A stretch of DNA of 64,000 nt from Kribbella soli (GTDB lineage Bacteria > Actinomycetota > Actinomycetes > Propionibacteriales > Kribbellaceae): the NCBI RefSeq assembly GCF_004331345.1, contig NZ_SJJZ01000006.1, positions 434,001-498,000 of the forward strand. Reading direction: 5' to 3'. Positions 42,103 through 51,228 of this stretch are shown here, one piece after another; within the stretch, counting starts at the first letter, position 1; each line of letters opens with the position of its first letter. The notes under the pieces are model-generated. The model saw only the letters and a program-made list of their open reading frames with translations. It had not been told where the DNA came from and searched no databases. The position numbers and the translations under genes are program-made.

Positions 42103-42902
42103 CGGACCATCGCCTGTTCGGCGTGGTGGTACGGATCGTGGTCCGGGACACCCGCGACCAGGATCCGTCCGTTGTGCCGGATGACTTCGACCGGGGCGTC
42201 GAACAGGTCACTCAGTACGTCGGTGGTCAGCACCTCGTCCGGCGTACCGATCCGGAACCGGTGGTTCGCGATGTAGAGCACCCGATCGACCTTGTCGAGG
42301 ATCGGGTTGATGTCGTGGGTGACGAACAGGACGCCGAGGTCGAGCCGCCGGCGGGCATTGTCGACCAGATCGCTGACCAGTCGTTGGTGCGGCAGATCCA
42401 GCGACAGCAGCGGCTCGTCGCACAGCAGCAGCCGTGGATCGGCAGCGAGTGCCTGGGCGATCCGCAGCCGTTGTTGCTCGCCGCCCGACAGCGACGACAG
42501 CGGAGTGGACGCGTAGGCCTCCGCACCGACCGACGAGAGCAGTTGATTGACCCGCTGACGCCGTACCCGGGACGGAATCGGAACACACCACCGGTGCCCG
42601 TCCACACCGAGCGCCACGAGGTCCCGGCCGCGGAGCGGTACGCCGTCCTCGGCCAGCCGCTGTTGCGGTATGTATCCGATCCGCCGGTCGCCCCGGCGTA
42701 CCGGCGTACCGAGGAACGTCGCGGACCCGGACCAGAGCCGGACCTGGCCGAGGACGACCTTCAACAGGCTCGACTTGCCCGATCCGTTGGCGCCCAGTAC
42801 GGCGATCAGCTCGCCACCGTTGACCTCGAGATCGAGACCTTCCCAGAGCGCGCGAGCGCCGAAGCCGAGCGCGGCCCGCTCCAGGCGCAGGACGACGCTC
42901 AC
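42099..42902 (-). CDS. znuC: Zinc/metal ABC transporter ATPase (ZnuC type)
   Basis: 267 residues. Walker A GANGSGKSSLL, Q-loop YIPQQRL, signature LSGGEQQRL, Walker B LLLCDEPLLSLD and the H-loop VTHDINP are all present. The Asp after Walker B Glu (DEP) is normal. It overlaps the genes on both sides by 4 bp (ATGA). Specificity for zinc follows from the operon and the Zur-like box upstream. Confidence 0.93.
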   Translation of the reverse strand: MSVVLRLERAALGFGARALWEGLDLEVNGGELIAVLGANGSGKSSLLKVVLGQVRLWSGSATFLGTPVRRGDRRIGYIPQQRLAEDGVPLRGRDLVALGVDGHRWCVPIPSRVRRQRVNQLLSSVGAEAYASTPLSSLSGGEQQRLRIAQALAADPRLLLCDEPLLSLDLPHQRLVSDLVDNARRRLDLGVLFVTHDINPILDKVDRVLYIANHRFRIGTPDEVLTTDVLSDLFDAPVEVIRHNGRILVAGVPDHDPYHHAEQAMVR

Positions 42903-43834
42903 TGCCCGAGCGCGGCGCCGACCGCGGTGAGGTTTGCCGACATCCAGCCGACGTAGTCCTTGCCGCTCGGGAGGGTCTCGGTGACCGGTACCACCGGGAT
43001 GTTGTTCTGCTTGGCGGCGTTCAGCACCTTCTCGGTCTCCGGACCGGTGGTCTGCGCGTTGTACGCGAGCAGCTTGACCTCGTGTTTGCTGTAGAGCTGC
43101 AAGGTCTGGTCCAGCACCTTCGCGGGTACGTCGCTGTCCTCCTCGATGGCCTCGCTGAACTCGTCAGGAGTCTTGTTCTGCAGGCCGACCGCGTCGAGCA
43201 GGTAGAGCGGCACCGGCTCGGTGATCGCGACCGGCTGACCGTCGTACTTCGCCTTGAGCGACGCCTCCTGCTGCGTCAGGCCGTCGATCTTCTGCTTGAG
43301 AGCGGCGGCGTTCTGCTGGAACGCCGCCGCGTCGCCGGGCGCGGCCTTGGCGTAGGCCTGCTGGATCTGGTCGATGACCTTCACGACCGTCGGGAAGTCG
43401 TACCAGACGTGCTCATTGAGCTCCGCACCGCCCGCTGCCTTCTTGCCGGAGATGGTCACCGCGTTCAGCACCGTCGCCGAGGTGTTCTTCGCACTCTTCA
43501 GCATCCGGTCCATGAAGTCGTCGTACCCGCCGCCGTTCTCGAGCACCACCGTGGCATCGGCCAGCGCCAACTGGTTCCGGGTGTTTGCCTCGTACTCGTG
43601 CGGATCGGCGTCCGGACTGGTGATGATCGAGGTGACCGCCACCTTGTCGCCACCGATGCTTGCGGCCAGATTGCCCCAGACGTCGGTCGACGCAACCACC
43701 TTGATCTTCGCGCCACTGGACGCACCGGGCGACGACGCGGCCCCGGCGGCAGCGTCACCGCCCGACGAGCAGCCGCCCAGCCCCAGAGCGACGACGGTGA
43801 CGACAGCGGGCACAACGAACAGTCTGCGACTCAT
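42899..43834 (-). CDS. znuA: Zinc/metal-binding lipoprotein (ZnuA type)
   Basis: 311 residues. The signal peptide ends in a lipobox GLGGC (Cys22) and is followed by a Gly/Ala/Ser tether. The cluster A-1 fold shows DADPHEYEANT and ELNEHVWYDFPTV with two candidate metal-binding His, a third ligand region around VAITEPVPLYLL, and a C-terminal KLLAYNAQTTGPE strand. No His-rich loop is present, as expected for the actinobacterial type. First gene of the operon behind a Zur-like site. Confidence 0.92.
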   Translation of the reverse strand: MSRRLFVVPAVVTVVALGLGGCSSGGDAAAGAASSPGASSGAKIKVVASTDVWGNLAASIGGDKVAVTSIITSPDADPHEYEANTRNQLALADATVVLENGGGYDDFMDRMLKSAKNTSATVLNAVTISGKKAAGGAELNEHVWYDFPTVVKVIDQIQQAYAKAAPGDAAAFQQNAAALKQKIDGLTQQEASLKAKYDGQPVAITEPVPLYLLDAVGLQNKTPDEFSEAIEEDSDVPAKVLDQTLQLYSKHEVKLLAYNAQTTGPETEKVLNAAKQNNIPVVPVTETLPSGKDYVGWMSANLTAVGAALGQ

Positions 43835-43862
43835 GACAGGACCAACCTCTTGAGCGAAATGA

Positions 43863-43881
43863 AATGACAACCATTATCATT
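43863..43881. promoter_or_regulatory. Zur-like box (AATGACAACCATTATCATT)
   Basis: A 19-bp partial palindrome (AATGA...TCATT) 29 bp upstream of the znuA ATG. Its minus-strand form contains GATAATG and TCATTTCA, close to actinobacterial Zur sites of the TGAAAATGATTTTCA type. It is an AT-rich island in GC-rich DNA. It implies zinc-repressed transport; this is the main evidence for zinc over manganese. Confidence 0.75.
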
Positions 43882-43916
43882 ATCGCATGAGGTCCCAGAA
43901 CGCCAGCCGCAGCCGA

Positions 43917-44804
43917 TCAGCTACTGATCTTGAACTTTGGTGACGTTGCCAGTTCGGCCAGTTGGCGGGCGGTGTACACCGGTTGGGTCAGGGGGGCTTT
44001 GTCCGTGCGGTCGTTCTTCTTGGCTTGGGCTACGAAGACGACGGTGCCGTCGGCGTAGCGGTAGGCGGCCCACTGGTCGTAGTCGCCGCCGGTCTTGGCG
44101 GTCACCACGCCGACCTTCTTACCGTTGACGTCCACGACGGCGCAGGTGCCGGTCCCGCCCCAGAATCCCTTCGCCAGCTTGCACGGGTCCGTCGCCGGCT
44201 TCCCGTTGGGCGTGGTCGACAGGGCGAGCAACTTGCCGACCCGGTTGTCCTTCTGCACTGGGATGGAGGCCGAGTACTCCCAGTAGTCCGGCTCTCCGTC
44301 ATTGGACGCGTACTGGCTCTGCGGCCATCTCATCGGGTCGCCGCTCGGGTACTTCAGGTCCGGCGAGGTGAATCCTGGCGGCAATGCCGAGGTCAGCTCG
44401 TTCATCAGCGCCACGGCCCGATCGGCGCGAGGACCCGTGGTCGCCGTACGGTCCACCTGGCCCTCCGGCCACGGGTCACCGGTCTTCCGGGTCTTCGGCG
44501 CAGTCGTCGGCGCCACAGTGGAGACCGGGGGCGTGGATGCCGACGGCGGGAATACCGACGGCGTGCCCGGGCCGCCCGCCACCATCTGGCCCACCGACCG
44601 GTCACCGGTCAAGTTCGTGACCAGTGCGGGACCGGCTGTGACGCCAACCACCAGCGGTACGACGGCGAGCCCGGCCCACGTCGCCCTGCGCCGCTTGCGC
44701 ACCCGGCGGGCCTGCTCGAGAGCACGCGCAGGATCCATCGACGGCGGTGGGCCGCTGCGCACGATCACGTCATGCAGTGCCTCGTTGAGATCCTCTTCGT
44801 TCAT
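43917..44804 (-). CDS. Membrane-anchored partner of SigE-family factor
   Basis: 295 residues: a cytoplasmic N-terminus (MNEEDLNEALHDVIVRSGPP) with an Arg-rich patch (RRVRKRRRATWAG), one transmembrane helix, a Pro/Thr-rich linker and an exported domain with a Cys pair (DPCKLAKGF and TGTCAVV). The plan is the same as the protein at 9080-9859, also behind a SigE-family gene. Coupled by ATGA to the sigma-factor gene. Anti-sigma or signal-sensing role inferred from context. Confidence 0.78.
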   Translation of the reverse strand: MNEEDLNEALHDVIVRSGPPPSMDPARALEQARRVRKRRRATWAGLAVVPLVVGVTAGPALVTNLTGDRSVGQMVAGGPGTPSVFPPSASTPPVSTVAPTTAPKTRKTGDPWPEGQVDRTATTGPRADRAVALMNELTSALPPGFTSPDLKYPSGDPMRWPQSQYASNDGEPDYWEYSASIPVQKDNRVGKLLALSTTPNGKPATDPCKLAKGFWGGTGTCAVVDVNGKKVGVVTAKTGGDYDQWAAYRYADGTVVFVAQAKKNDRTDKAPLTQPVYTARQLAELATSPKFKISS

Positions 44805-45295
44805 CGAACCTTCTCCTCTTCCAGCAGACCCCGCAGCGTCGCCAGCCCGCGGGCGGCCTGGCTCTTGACATTTCCGGTCGAGCAGTCGAGCAGCGCAGCT
44901 GTCTGCTCGACGGACTGGTCCTCCCAGTACCGCAGGACGAGTACGGCGCGTTGCCTCGGCGGCACCTTCACGAGTGCCTCCAGCAACACGAGCCGTTCGT
45001 CGGCGAAGTCGGCCGCCGGCGCGGCCCGATCGGTCGCCTCGGACTCGACCGACTCGTGCCGGAACCACCCCCGGCGCCGCTCGGACAGGAACGTCCGTAT
45101 GAGCGTCTGCCTGGTGTAGTTGTCCATCGCCTCGTGCCGCTCGATCCGGCGCCACGCCAGGTAGAGCTTCGTGAACGCTTGCTGCACCAGGTCTTCCGCG
45201 CGATGCCAGTCGCCGCAGAGCAGGTACGCCGTGCCGCGCATGGCGTCGGAACGTGCCGCGAAATACGCCTCGAACGCCGCGTCCCGCTCACTCAT
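44801..45295 (-). CDS. SigE-family RNA polymerase sigma-70 factor (second copy)
   Basis: 164 residues. Region 2 has YLLCGDWHRAEDLVQQAFTK and region 4 has PPRQRAVLVLRYWEDQS followed by the HTH TAALLDCSTGNVKSQAARG. Start set at ATG 45295 with GGGAG before it; two earlier in-frame starts lack that. Coupled to the membrane partner downstream. Divergent from the PASTA gene, with TTGATACC repeats in inverted orientation between them that may be promoter or operator elements for both. Confidence 0.92.
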   Translation of the reverse strand: MSERDAAFEAYFAARSDAMRGTAYLLCGDWHRAEDLVQQAFTKLYLAWRRIERHEAMDNYTRQTLIRTFLSERRRGWFRHESVESEATDRAAPAADFADERLVLLEALVKVPPRQRAVLVLRYWEDQSVEQTAALLDCSTGNVKSQAARGLATLRGLLEEEKVR

Positions 45296-45309
45296 CTGAT
45301 CTCCCATCC

Positions 45310-45383
45310 TTGATACCGGGTTAGACACGCCTCCGAGGTCGAAGTTGGTTGCATCCGGGTATCAACCGGGCCGGCGGCCCGGT
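45310..45383. promoter_or_regulatory. Inverted TTGATACC elements and GC hairpin between sigma gene and PASTA gene
   Basis: TTGATACC (45310-45317) and GGTATCAA (45358-45365) are perfect inverted copies 40 bp apart, one facing each divergent gene. ACCGGGCC-ggc-GGCCCGGT (45365-45383) is an 8-bp stem with a 3-nt loop, 11 nt before the PASTA GTG and next to its GAGAGAG ribosome site. The first pair could be divergent promoter elements for the SigE-family factor; the hairpin may affect translation. Confidence 0.45.
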
Positions 45384-45393
45384 CAGAGAGAGT

Positions 45394-46830
45394 GTGAGTA
45401 TCCATCGCGCCAAGTATCTGATCGCCGCGGCAGCCGTTGCGATCGCGACGCTGCTGTCGGCCGGAACCGCCGCCGCAGGCGTTGCCGAAGACGCGTGCAC
45501 GGAATCCGCTGAGTGGACCGCCTCACCGTCGCCCGTTCCCAAGGTGCTTGGCCTGTCGCTGGGAGCAGCAGCGGACCGTCTCCGAGCCGCCGGCCACAAC
45601 TGCAAGATCGTGAACCACAACCTCGTGCAGGTCGACGAGAGGGCCGTCGTCGTTGTCAAGCAGGAGGTGCAGTACACGCCCGACCCCGACGGGGGATACT
45701 CGGTGGTCGCCCTCACCCGTGGCGTGGTGATGCCGGACCTCGTCGGGAAGACCTGGGGCGCCGCAGAGAAGATCGCGGCACGGCGCACGATTGCGGTGCG
45801 AGCGTTGCCGGCGAGCGGCGCTGCGGACTGGACAGTCGAGTTTCAGAACCCCGGTGCCGGCGCGTACATGATGTTCGGGGACGAGGCCAGCCTGAAGCTC
45901 AGCGAGCCCGTCCCGCCGGATCCGGTGCGTGTCCCGGTGCCGGATCTGATCGGGAGCACCGAGGACGAGGCCGCGGCCCTGGTCAAAGACGCCGGCCTCA
46001 ACTACAAGGAACGGATCCTCAAGGACGGCAAACGGCCCGGGCGGGTGGTCAGCCAGCAACCGCAACCAGGCGAGCTGGTCGAACGCGCCACCACCGTGAG
46101 AGCCGACGTACGCCGGGTGCCCGCACCACCACCGACCACAGTCGTCCCGACGCCTCCCCCGACACCGCCCGCCGTCGTCCGCGCAGTGGTGCCGGATCTC
46201 GTCGGCCGGCTCGAATCCACCGCGAAGCAGGCGGTCGGGGTGGCTCGACTGAAGTTCCGATCTCGCGTGGTCCGTCCCGGGAACGCGCCGGGGATCGTCC
46301 TGAACCAGCATCCGCGGGCCGGTACCGAGGTCGACGTCGGCACCGTCGTCGCCGTCGACGTCACCCGCGCGCCGAAGCCGAAGCTCGTGCCGGTTCCTGA
46401 CCTGCTCAACCGCAGTGAGGACGACGCCCGTGGCGCGGTCGAGGGCGCCGAGCTGATCTTCGATCTGATCGGTGGAAGTGATGCTTCGGGTCACGAGCAA
46501 CAAGTCATCAGCCAGCAGCCGCGCGCCGGAGAGCTCGTCCCAACAGGAACGACGGTGACGGTGGAGTTCGCCGCCAGCGAGTCGAACTGGCCGTCGTGGC
46601 TGGTGCCACTGCTGCTCGGGACAGCCGTCCTGGCAGCCGGGACCGTCAGCCGTATCAGGCACCGACCGGGTTCCGACCCCAAACCAGTGCCTCACGTTCA
46701 GGCGGCCGGTCGGCTGACTCCGGGGATCCCGCAGATCCACGAATCCGGCCCAGCACACCGAATCCGAGTCAACGCCCGCCTTGATCGCGGGCGCCAGTAC
46801 CTGCAGGAGAAGACCGATGAACACCACTAG
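45394..46830 (+). CDS. Exported PASTA-repeat membrane protein without kinase domain
   Basis: 478 residues. A signal peptide (IAAAAVAIATLLSAGTAAAG) is followed by about five PASTA-like units, each beginning VPxVLG or VxxPDLxG (VVMPDLVGKTW, VPVPDLIGST, VVPDLVGRLES, VPVPDLLNRSE), a Pro-rich linker between the third and fourth, a C-terminal transmembrane helix (WLVPLLLGTAVLAAG) and a basic cytoplasmic tail. PASTA domains bind peptidoglycan fragments, usually on Ser/Thr kinases; none is attached here. GTG 45394 chosen for the signal peptide. Overlaps the next gene by 14 bp. Confidence 0.88.
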   Translation: MSIHRAKYLIAAAAVAIATLLSAGTAAAGVAEDACTESAEWTASPSPVPKVLGLSLGAAADRLRAAGHNCKIVNHNLVQVDERAVVVVKQEVQYTPDPDGGYSVVALTRGVVMPDLVGKTWGAAEKIAARRTIAVRALPASGAADWTVEFQNPGAGAYMMFGDEASLKLSEPVPPDPVRVPVPDLIGSTEDEAAALVKDAGLNYKERILKDGKRPGRVVSQQPQPGELVERATTVRADVRRVPAPPPTTVVPTPPPTPPAVVRAVVPDLVGRLESTAKQAVGVARLKFRSRVVRPGNAPGIVLNQHPRAGTEVDVGTVVAVDVTRAPKPKLVPVPDLLNRSEDDARGAVEGAELIFDLIGGSDASGHEQQVISQQPRAGELVPTGTTVTVEFAASESNWPSWLVPLLLGTAVLAAGTVSRIRHRPGSDPKPVPHVQAAGRLTPGIPQIHESGPAHRIRVNARLDRGRQYLQEKTDEHH

Positions 46831-47407
46831 CCACCAGATCACCATCGCCTCGCACTTCAACCAGACCAGCCGGGACGCCTCCGCCGAGCTGAGCGACCTG
46901 ATCACCAAGAGCAAGGTGCTTGAACTGGCGCCTCACCTCGCTCCAGTCGCCTGGCTGGCGTCAGCTCCGGTGAACCGCGCGCTCACAGCGACCTTCGATC
47001 GCGACCTGGGCGATCCGATCCTGTGGGGCTGGCGGACGCATCGCGACCTCCAGGAGGCGGCGAGCGCCACGCTCGCGGGCACCGGGTCGCCCGAGTACGT
47101 CACGTTGGCCAAGCACGAGATCTCGTCGATCCATCACCCAGAGGTTGAGGTGACCGTCGATCAGCAGGCTCCGGTCACGATCAGGTTCGATCTCACGCTG
47201 CTCTTCACGCTGGAAGCCCTCCGGCTGACCGTTCAGAGCGGCCTGCTCGTCGGGCTGAGTCCGGGGTCTTGCTCCGTCGAGGTGACCCTCGGTGCACACG
47301 GCTTCGATTTCAAGCGCTCCGCGACGTACGCGCTTCAGGAGTTGGTGACTCTGCACAGCGGCCTGCGGCTGCTGCCGGCATCGGCCTACGCAGAGCTACC
47401 GGTCTGA
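46817..47407 (+). CDS. Unknown cytoplasmic protein following the PASTA gene
   Basis: 196 residues, no signal peptide or membrane helix. Mixed alpha/beta composition; a Trp-rich segment DPILWGWRTHRDLQEA and a hydrophobic strand-helix region ITIRFDLTLLF-like in the C-terminal half. I recognise no family. The ATG lies inside the end of the PASTA gene (14-bp overlap), so the two are co-translated and may work together. Followed after 77 bp by a sigma-factor gene. Confidence 0.75.
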   Translation: MNTTSHQITIASHFNQTSRDASAELSDLITKSKVLELAPHLAPVAWLASAPVNRALTATFDRDLGDPILWGWRTHRDLQEAASATLAGTGSPEYVTLAKHEISSIHHPEVEVTVDQQAPVTIRFDLTLLFTLEALRLTVQSGLLVGLSPGSCSVEVTLGAHGFDFKRSATYALQELVTLHSGLRLLPASAYAELPV

Positions 47408-47484
47408 AGCTGGATTGGCATGTATCTCCAGGTGCTCCGGTGCGGTCCGTTCAGTAGGGACACGGCATCAAGGGGGCAGCCGGA

Positions 47485-48120
47485 ATGGAAGACGACGTTT
47501 CGCCGGTCACCGCTCTGGTGGCTGGCGCCGCCGATGGAGATCAGCAGGCATGGAGCGAACTCGTGAGCAGGTACGCGCCGTTGCTGGTGTCCGTCATCCG
47601 TCGGTTCCGGCTGACGCCGAGCGAGACCGAGGACGTTGCGCAGACCGTGTGGCTGCGCCTCGTCGGGCACCTGGACAGCCTGCAGGAACCGCGGGCGATG
47701 CCGGGGTGGATCGTCACGACCGCCCGCCGCGAGGCGCTCCGGTACCTGTCGTCCGGGCGCCGACTGCAGCCCAACGACCCGCTGGATCCTGAGTTCCAGG
47801 CGATTGCGGCGGATATCGACGAACCCGAAGAAGGTCTGTTCCGGGCCGAGCGGCACGAGGTGCTGCTGGCCGGTCTGGCCGAGCTGCCAGGCCGGCAGCG
47901 CGATCTGCTGTTGCTGCTGCTCGAGGATCCGCGACCGTCGTACGTCGAGATCACCGAGCGCACCGGGATACCGGCAGGCAGCATCGGCCCCACCCGCTCA
48001 CGCGCGCTCGAACGGCTCCGCAGATCTCCACGGGTCCGGGCGTACGTCGAATCCGCCGAGCATTCGGAGCGATCCGAGCCGTCCGGAGGTGATCAGCATG
48101 ACGCGGCAACGCTGGGATGA
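47485..48120 (+). CDS. ECF-like RNA polymerase sigma factor
   Basis: 211 residues. Region 2 shows LVSRYAPLLVSVIRRFRLTP, SETEDVAQTVWLRLVGHL and PGWIVTTARREALRYL. Region 4 shows LAELPGRQRDLLLLLLED and EITERTGIPAGSIGPTRSRA, where GSIGPTR is typical of one actinobacterial ECF subgroup. It is translationally linked (23-bp overlap) to a 152-residue partner and lies next to the CHAT/S8 protease pair. No membrane anti-sigma factor is adjacent. The system may control the protease genes. Confidence 0.9.
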   Translation: MEDDVSPVTALVAGAADGDQQAWSELVSRYAPLLVSVIRRFRLTPSETEDVAQTVWLRLVGHLDSLQEPRAMPGWIVTTARREALRYLSSGRRLQPNDPLDPEFQAIAADIDEPEEGLFRAERHEVLLAGLAELPGRQRDLLLLLLEDPRPSYVEITERTGIPAGSIGPTRSRALERLRRSPRVRAYVESAEHSERSEPSGGDQHDAATLG

Positions 48121-48556
48121 CGACGAGCGCCTCCTCGAGGATCTCGCCGAGGCTGTCCGCGGTACGCAACCGTTGGCAGACACGATCGCCGCGCAGGCCG
48201 AAGGCGTGCTGTCCTGGCGGACGATCGACGAGGACCTCCTGCAGGCAAGCCTGACGTTCGACTCGTCGCTCGAGGCGGTGGCGGGGACCCGGGCCGAACC
48301 CGGGCAGACTCGGCTGCTGGTGTTCAGCTCCACTCCGCTGTCGATGGAGCTGGAGGTGACCCAGGACGAGGTTGTCGGCCAGATCCTGCCGCCCGGCCCG
48401 GGCGAGATCTATGTCGAGACCCCGGACGGCACCGAGTTCTCCGTCAGCGCGGACGAATCCGGCTTCTTCGAGCTACCGTCGTTGCCTGCTGATGCGGTCC
48501 GCCTGCGCTGCGATACGGCGACCGGTCGAGTGGTCACCGACTGGGTCCGGCTATGA
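48098..48556 (+). CDS. Small partner of the sigma factor, next to the CHAT protease
   Basis: 152 residues. The N-terminal 45 are acidic and helical (WDDDERLLEDLAEAVRGTQP), and the rest is beta-rich (RLLVFSSTPLSMELEVTQDE, then IYVETPDGTEFSVSADE), resembling a small beta-sandwich. GGAGGTGATC precedes the ATG. Overlaps the sigma-factor gene by 23 bp and ends one base before the convergent CHAT gene. I do not know the family. It may be the anti-sigma or adaptor of the module; inferred from position. Confidence 0.8.
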   Translation: MTRQRWDDDERLLEDLAEAVRGTQPLADTIAAQAEGVLSWRTIDEDLLQASLTFDSSLEAVAGTRAEPGQTRLLVFSSTPLSMELEVTQDEVVGQILPPGPGEIYVETPDGTEFSVSADESGFFELPSLPADAVRLRCDTATGRVVTDWVRL

Positions 48557-48557
48557 C

Positions 48558-51140
48558 TCAAGCCCCCAGTGCGATGAAGGACTGCCCAGCCGTGCGCGCC
48601 AGCCGGTCGTCGCCGGCCGACCCCCGTGCCTGGGCAAGCGCTTCGGCAAGATCGTCACCGGCCCGCAGCCTGCCGTGCAGGCCGACCATCAGCGGCACCG
48701 TCGCCGGGTCGTTCACCGGTACGACGCTCGCCACAACGCCGGACGACCCGAGTGCCACCAACGCACTGACCAGACCGAGCAACTCGTCCGCACCACTGGG
48801 TCCGCCCAGCGCGGAGCTGCAGCTCGACAGCACGACTCGGTACGGCGCGTGGTCCAGCCGTTCGAGGTCGTACACCGTGAGCGGCCCGTCATCCAGTTGG
48901 AGCGCCGAGAACAACGGACTGTCCGCGCGGAACGTGCCGTGCGCGGCGACATGCACCAACGACGCCCCGTCCATCGCTTCCAGGACCGCTTCTGCCGTGG
49001 CATCGCCTTCGGTGAGCACCACCGCGTCCGGATACAGCTCGGACAGTCGTCGTACCTCCTCTGGTCCGCTCGACAGCTGCGGACCACCGATCAGGACCAC
49101 CCGCTCGGTCGCGGGCGGTACGGCGCTCTGTGCGCGCAACCACGCGGCCGCCGAAGGTGCCACCGAGGTTGGCCGATGCCGCAACGACGGCAGCAGACTC
49201 CACGGAACGGCGTGCAGCCGGCCAGTCGGTACGACCACCACTGGGCCGTCGGCCAGGTGCTTGGCCACGTCGCCCAGGAGTGCCGTCTCCAGGCGGGCTC
49301 CGATGGCGTCCAGGTCGAGCCGGTCCTCGCCGCGTCCGGTCGCCTCCCGTCGTAGCGCGAACAACGCGTGTGACAGCCGACGGGTCGCCTCCTGGGTGGG
49401 ACCGATCAACACGAGGTGGACCCGGCCGCGCGCCGCCGTCATCGCGTACAGCTGGTCGTCGACGTCGGTGAGCTCGACCAGACTGCGGTCTCCGAGATGA
49501 CTGAGCAGCTCGGTACTGCGGAACTGGTCGGACCGGTGGCCCATGGTTCCGGGTGTCACCAGGACTCGGCGTCGTACTGCGGCTTCGAGGCGTCGGCGTT
49601 CGCGGTGCAGCGGGGCGGGTCCGAGCCGCTGGTCGTAGGTGGTTTCCAGCCGGTTCGTCAGGTCGCGCAGCGCGGCGAGGTCGGCGACCAGGCCGTCGTC
49701 CTCCTGCGGCCGGACCGGCGGGATCGCGAGCACCGTGGCGCGCCAGCGTTCGCTCCACTCGAGGACTTGGCGGGCGTTGCCCCGCTGGACGGCGTACCGG
49801 AGCGCGATCGCGGCGAGTTCGGCGCCCTGAGCGGTGGCGAGAACGCGAAGTTCGGTGGCGCCGAGGGTGTGCACGTAGACCTCGATCAGACTCAGGCCCT
49901 GCCGGCAGGCCGCCAGCATCGCCCGCGACCTGCCGTCGCCTTGGTGGAGCGTGGCTTGGGCGAGCCAGCCGGCGCCGCGCGCTCGCAGGCCGCGATTCCG
50001 GGCGGCGGCCGCGATGCCCAGGTGGTTTCTGGCCCCGGCCGAGTCGGACCGGGCGAGGGCGAGCCTGCCCGTCAGCAGATGCGCCTCGACCGCGAGATCC
50101 GCATCGAGTCCGTCGAGCTCGACGCTGAGTCGTTGGCCGGTGTGCAGCAATCGCGCCGTACGATCACCGCCCGCGTAGCGGGATTGAAGCAACGCAAGCT
50201 CAGCACGCGCTGCCCACCACGGACGCTGCTGGCGGCGGAACAGCTTCATCGCCGCACGGCTGCGACTCTCGGCCAGCTCCAGAGCCCCGGCGGCGTGCGC
50301 TGCCAGTCCGGCGCAGTACAACAACTCCGCGCGTCGAGCCGTCGAGCCGCGCTGGTGCTCGAACCGCTCCAGCGCACTGTTGATCTCGGTGAGTGCGTCA
50401 CGCGTCAGACCGGCCGCAAGCAGCACCACGCACTTGTTGGCGAGCAGGTCCGGCTCGAAAACACCGAGCTCGTCGACCATCCGTTGTGCGTCGTCGAGGT
50501 ACAGCAGTGCCGTCGGCAGGTCACCGCGGGCGAAGGCCGCAGCACCACGCGCCTGCCGGGTGTCGGCGTACTCGACCTGCTGACCGCACTTCGCGAACAG
50601 CTCCTCGCTGCGGGCGTAGTCCACGTCGGCGCGTTCGATCGCGCCCATCGCGAGCAGCACCATCGCCCGGTGGGTCAGCGCCCGCGCCTCCCACATCAGG
50701 TCACCGGTGCCGCTCAGCAGTTCGACGGCCTGTTCGGCGTCGGCCAGCGCTTCGGCGTACCTGCCGAGCAGCGCCCCGCGCACCCAAGCCCGGCGGATCA
50801 GGATCCGGCCGGCGACCACACCCGTCCGGGCGGGCACGACCGAGTCGAGCACGGCCACACCACGTCCGGTCTGCCCGGCCATGACCAGAGCCACCCCGAG
50901 GCTCGCCAGGATGTCCGCCTCGCTGTCCGGATCCGCCGCCTTGCGAGCGTGCCGGTACGCCGCCTTGAGCTCGGTCACCGCCTGACGGATGTCGCCGAAG
51001 TCGCGATGGACGACACCGGCCGCCTTGTGCGCTGCCGCGGCATCAGCGTCGGACGGGGAGTTCGCGAGGACCTCGTGGGCGATCTTCAGGGCGTCAGCGG
51101 GCCGCGACAGTGCGAGCGCATGCAGCTCGTCAGCGTCCAC
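48558..51140 (-). CDS. TPR-CHAT caspase-like protease
   Basis: 860 residues. Roughly the first 500 are alpha-helical TPR-like repeats (ALSRPADALKIAHEVL, DIRQAVTELKAAYRHA, YAEALADAEQAVELL). The C-terminal CHAT domain has the caspase-type His in LVHVAAHGTF (about His734) and the Cys in VVLSSCSSALGG (about Cys774). TPR-CHAT proteins sense a ligand through the repeats and cut partner proteins. GTG 51140 is preceded by AGGGGAGG. Divergent from the S8 subtilase 88 bp away, an obvious candidate substrate or partner. Cytoplasmic. Confidence 0.92.
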   Translation of the reverse strand: MDADELHALALSRPADALKIAHEVLANSPSDADAAAAHKAAGVVHRDFGDIRQAVTELKAAYRHARKAADPDSEADILASLGVALVMAGQTGRGVAVLDSVVPARTGVVAGRILIRRAWVRGALLGRYAEALADAEQAVELLSGTGDLMWEARALTHRAMVLLAMGAIERADVDYARSEELFAKCGQQVEYADTRQARGAAAFARGDLPTALLYLDDAQRMVDELGVFEPDLLANKCVVLLAAGLTRDALTEINSALERFEHQRGSTARRAELLYCAGLAAHAAGALELAESRSRAAMKLFRRQQRPWWAARAELALLQSRYAGGDRTARLLHTGQRLSVELDGLDADLAVEAHLLTGRLALARSDSAGARNHLGIAAAARNRGLRARGAGWLAQATLHQGDGRSRAMLAACRQGLSLIEVYVHTLGATELRVLATAQGAELAAIALRYAVQRGNARQVLEWSERWRATVLAIPPVRPQEDDGLVADLAALRDLTNRLETTYDQRLGPAPLHRERRRLEAAVRRRVLVTPGTMGHRSDQFRSTELLSHLGDRSLVELTDVDDQLYAMTAARGRVHLVLIGPTQEATRRLSHALFALRREATGRGEDRLDLDAIGARLETALLGDVAKHLADGPVVVVPTGRLHAVPWSLLPSLRHRPTSVAPSAAAWLRAQSAVPPATERVVLIGGPQLSSGPEEVRRLSELYPDAVVLTEGDATAEAVLEAMDGASLVHVAAHGTFRADSPLFSALQLDDGPLTVYDLERLDHAPYRVVLSSCSSALGGPSGADELLGLVSALVALGSSGVVASVVPVNDPATVPLMVGLHGRLRAGDDLAEALAQARGSAGDDRLARTAGQSFIALGA

Positions 51141-51228
51141 GATCCTCCCCTTCACGTGGCCATGTTCCGATCGTAGTACGCCGTACCACCTTATTTTTCG
51201 AAGGTTTCTGACCAACTAGGGGGACGAA

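Noticed and set aside
49416..51176. Long plus-strand open frame over the CHAT gene
   Set aside because: Antisense shadow of the TPR-CHAT gene; no start signal and no family motifs.
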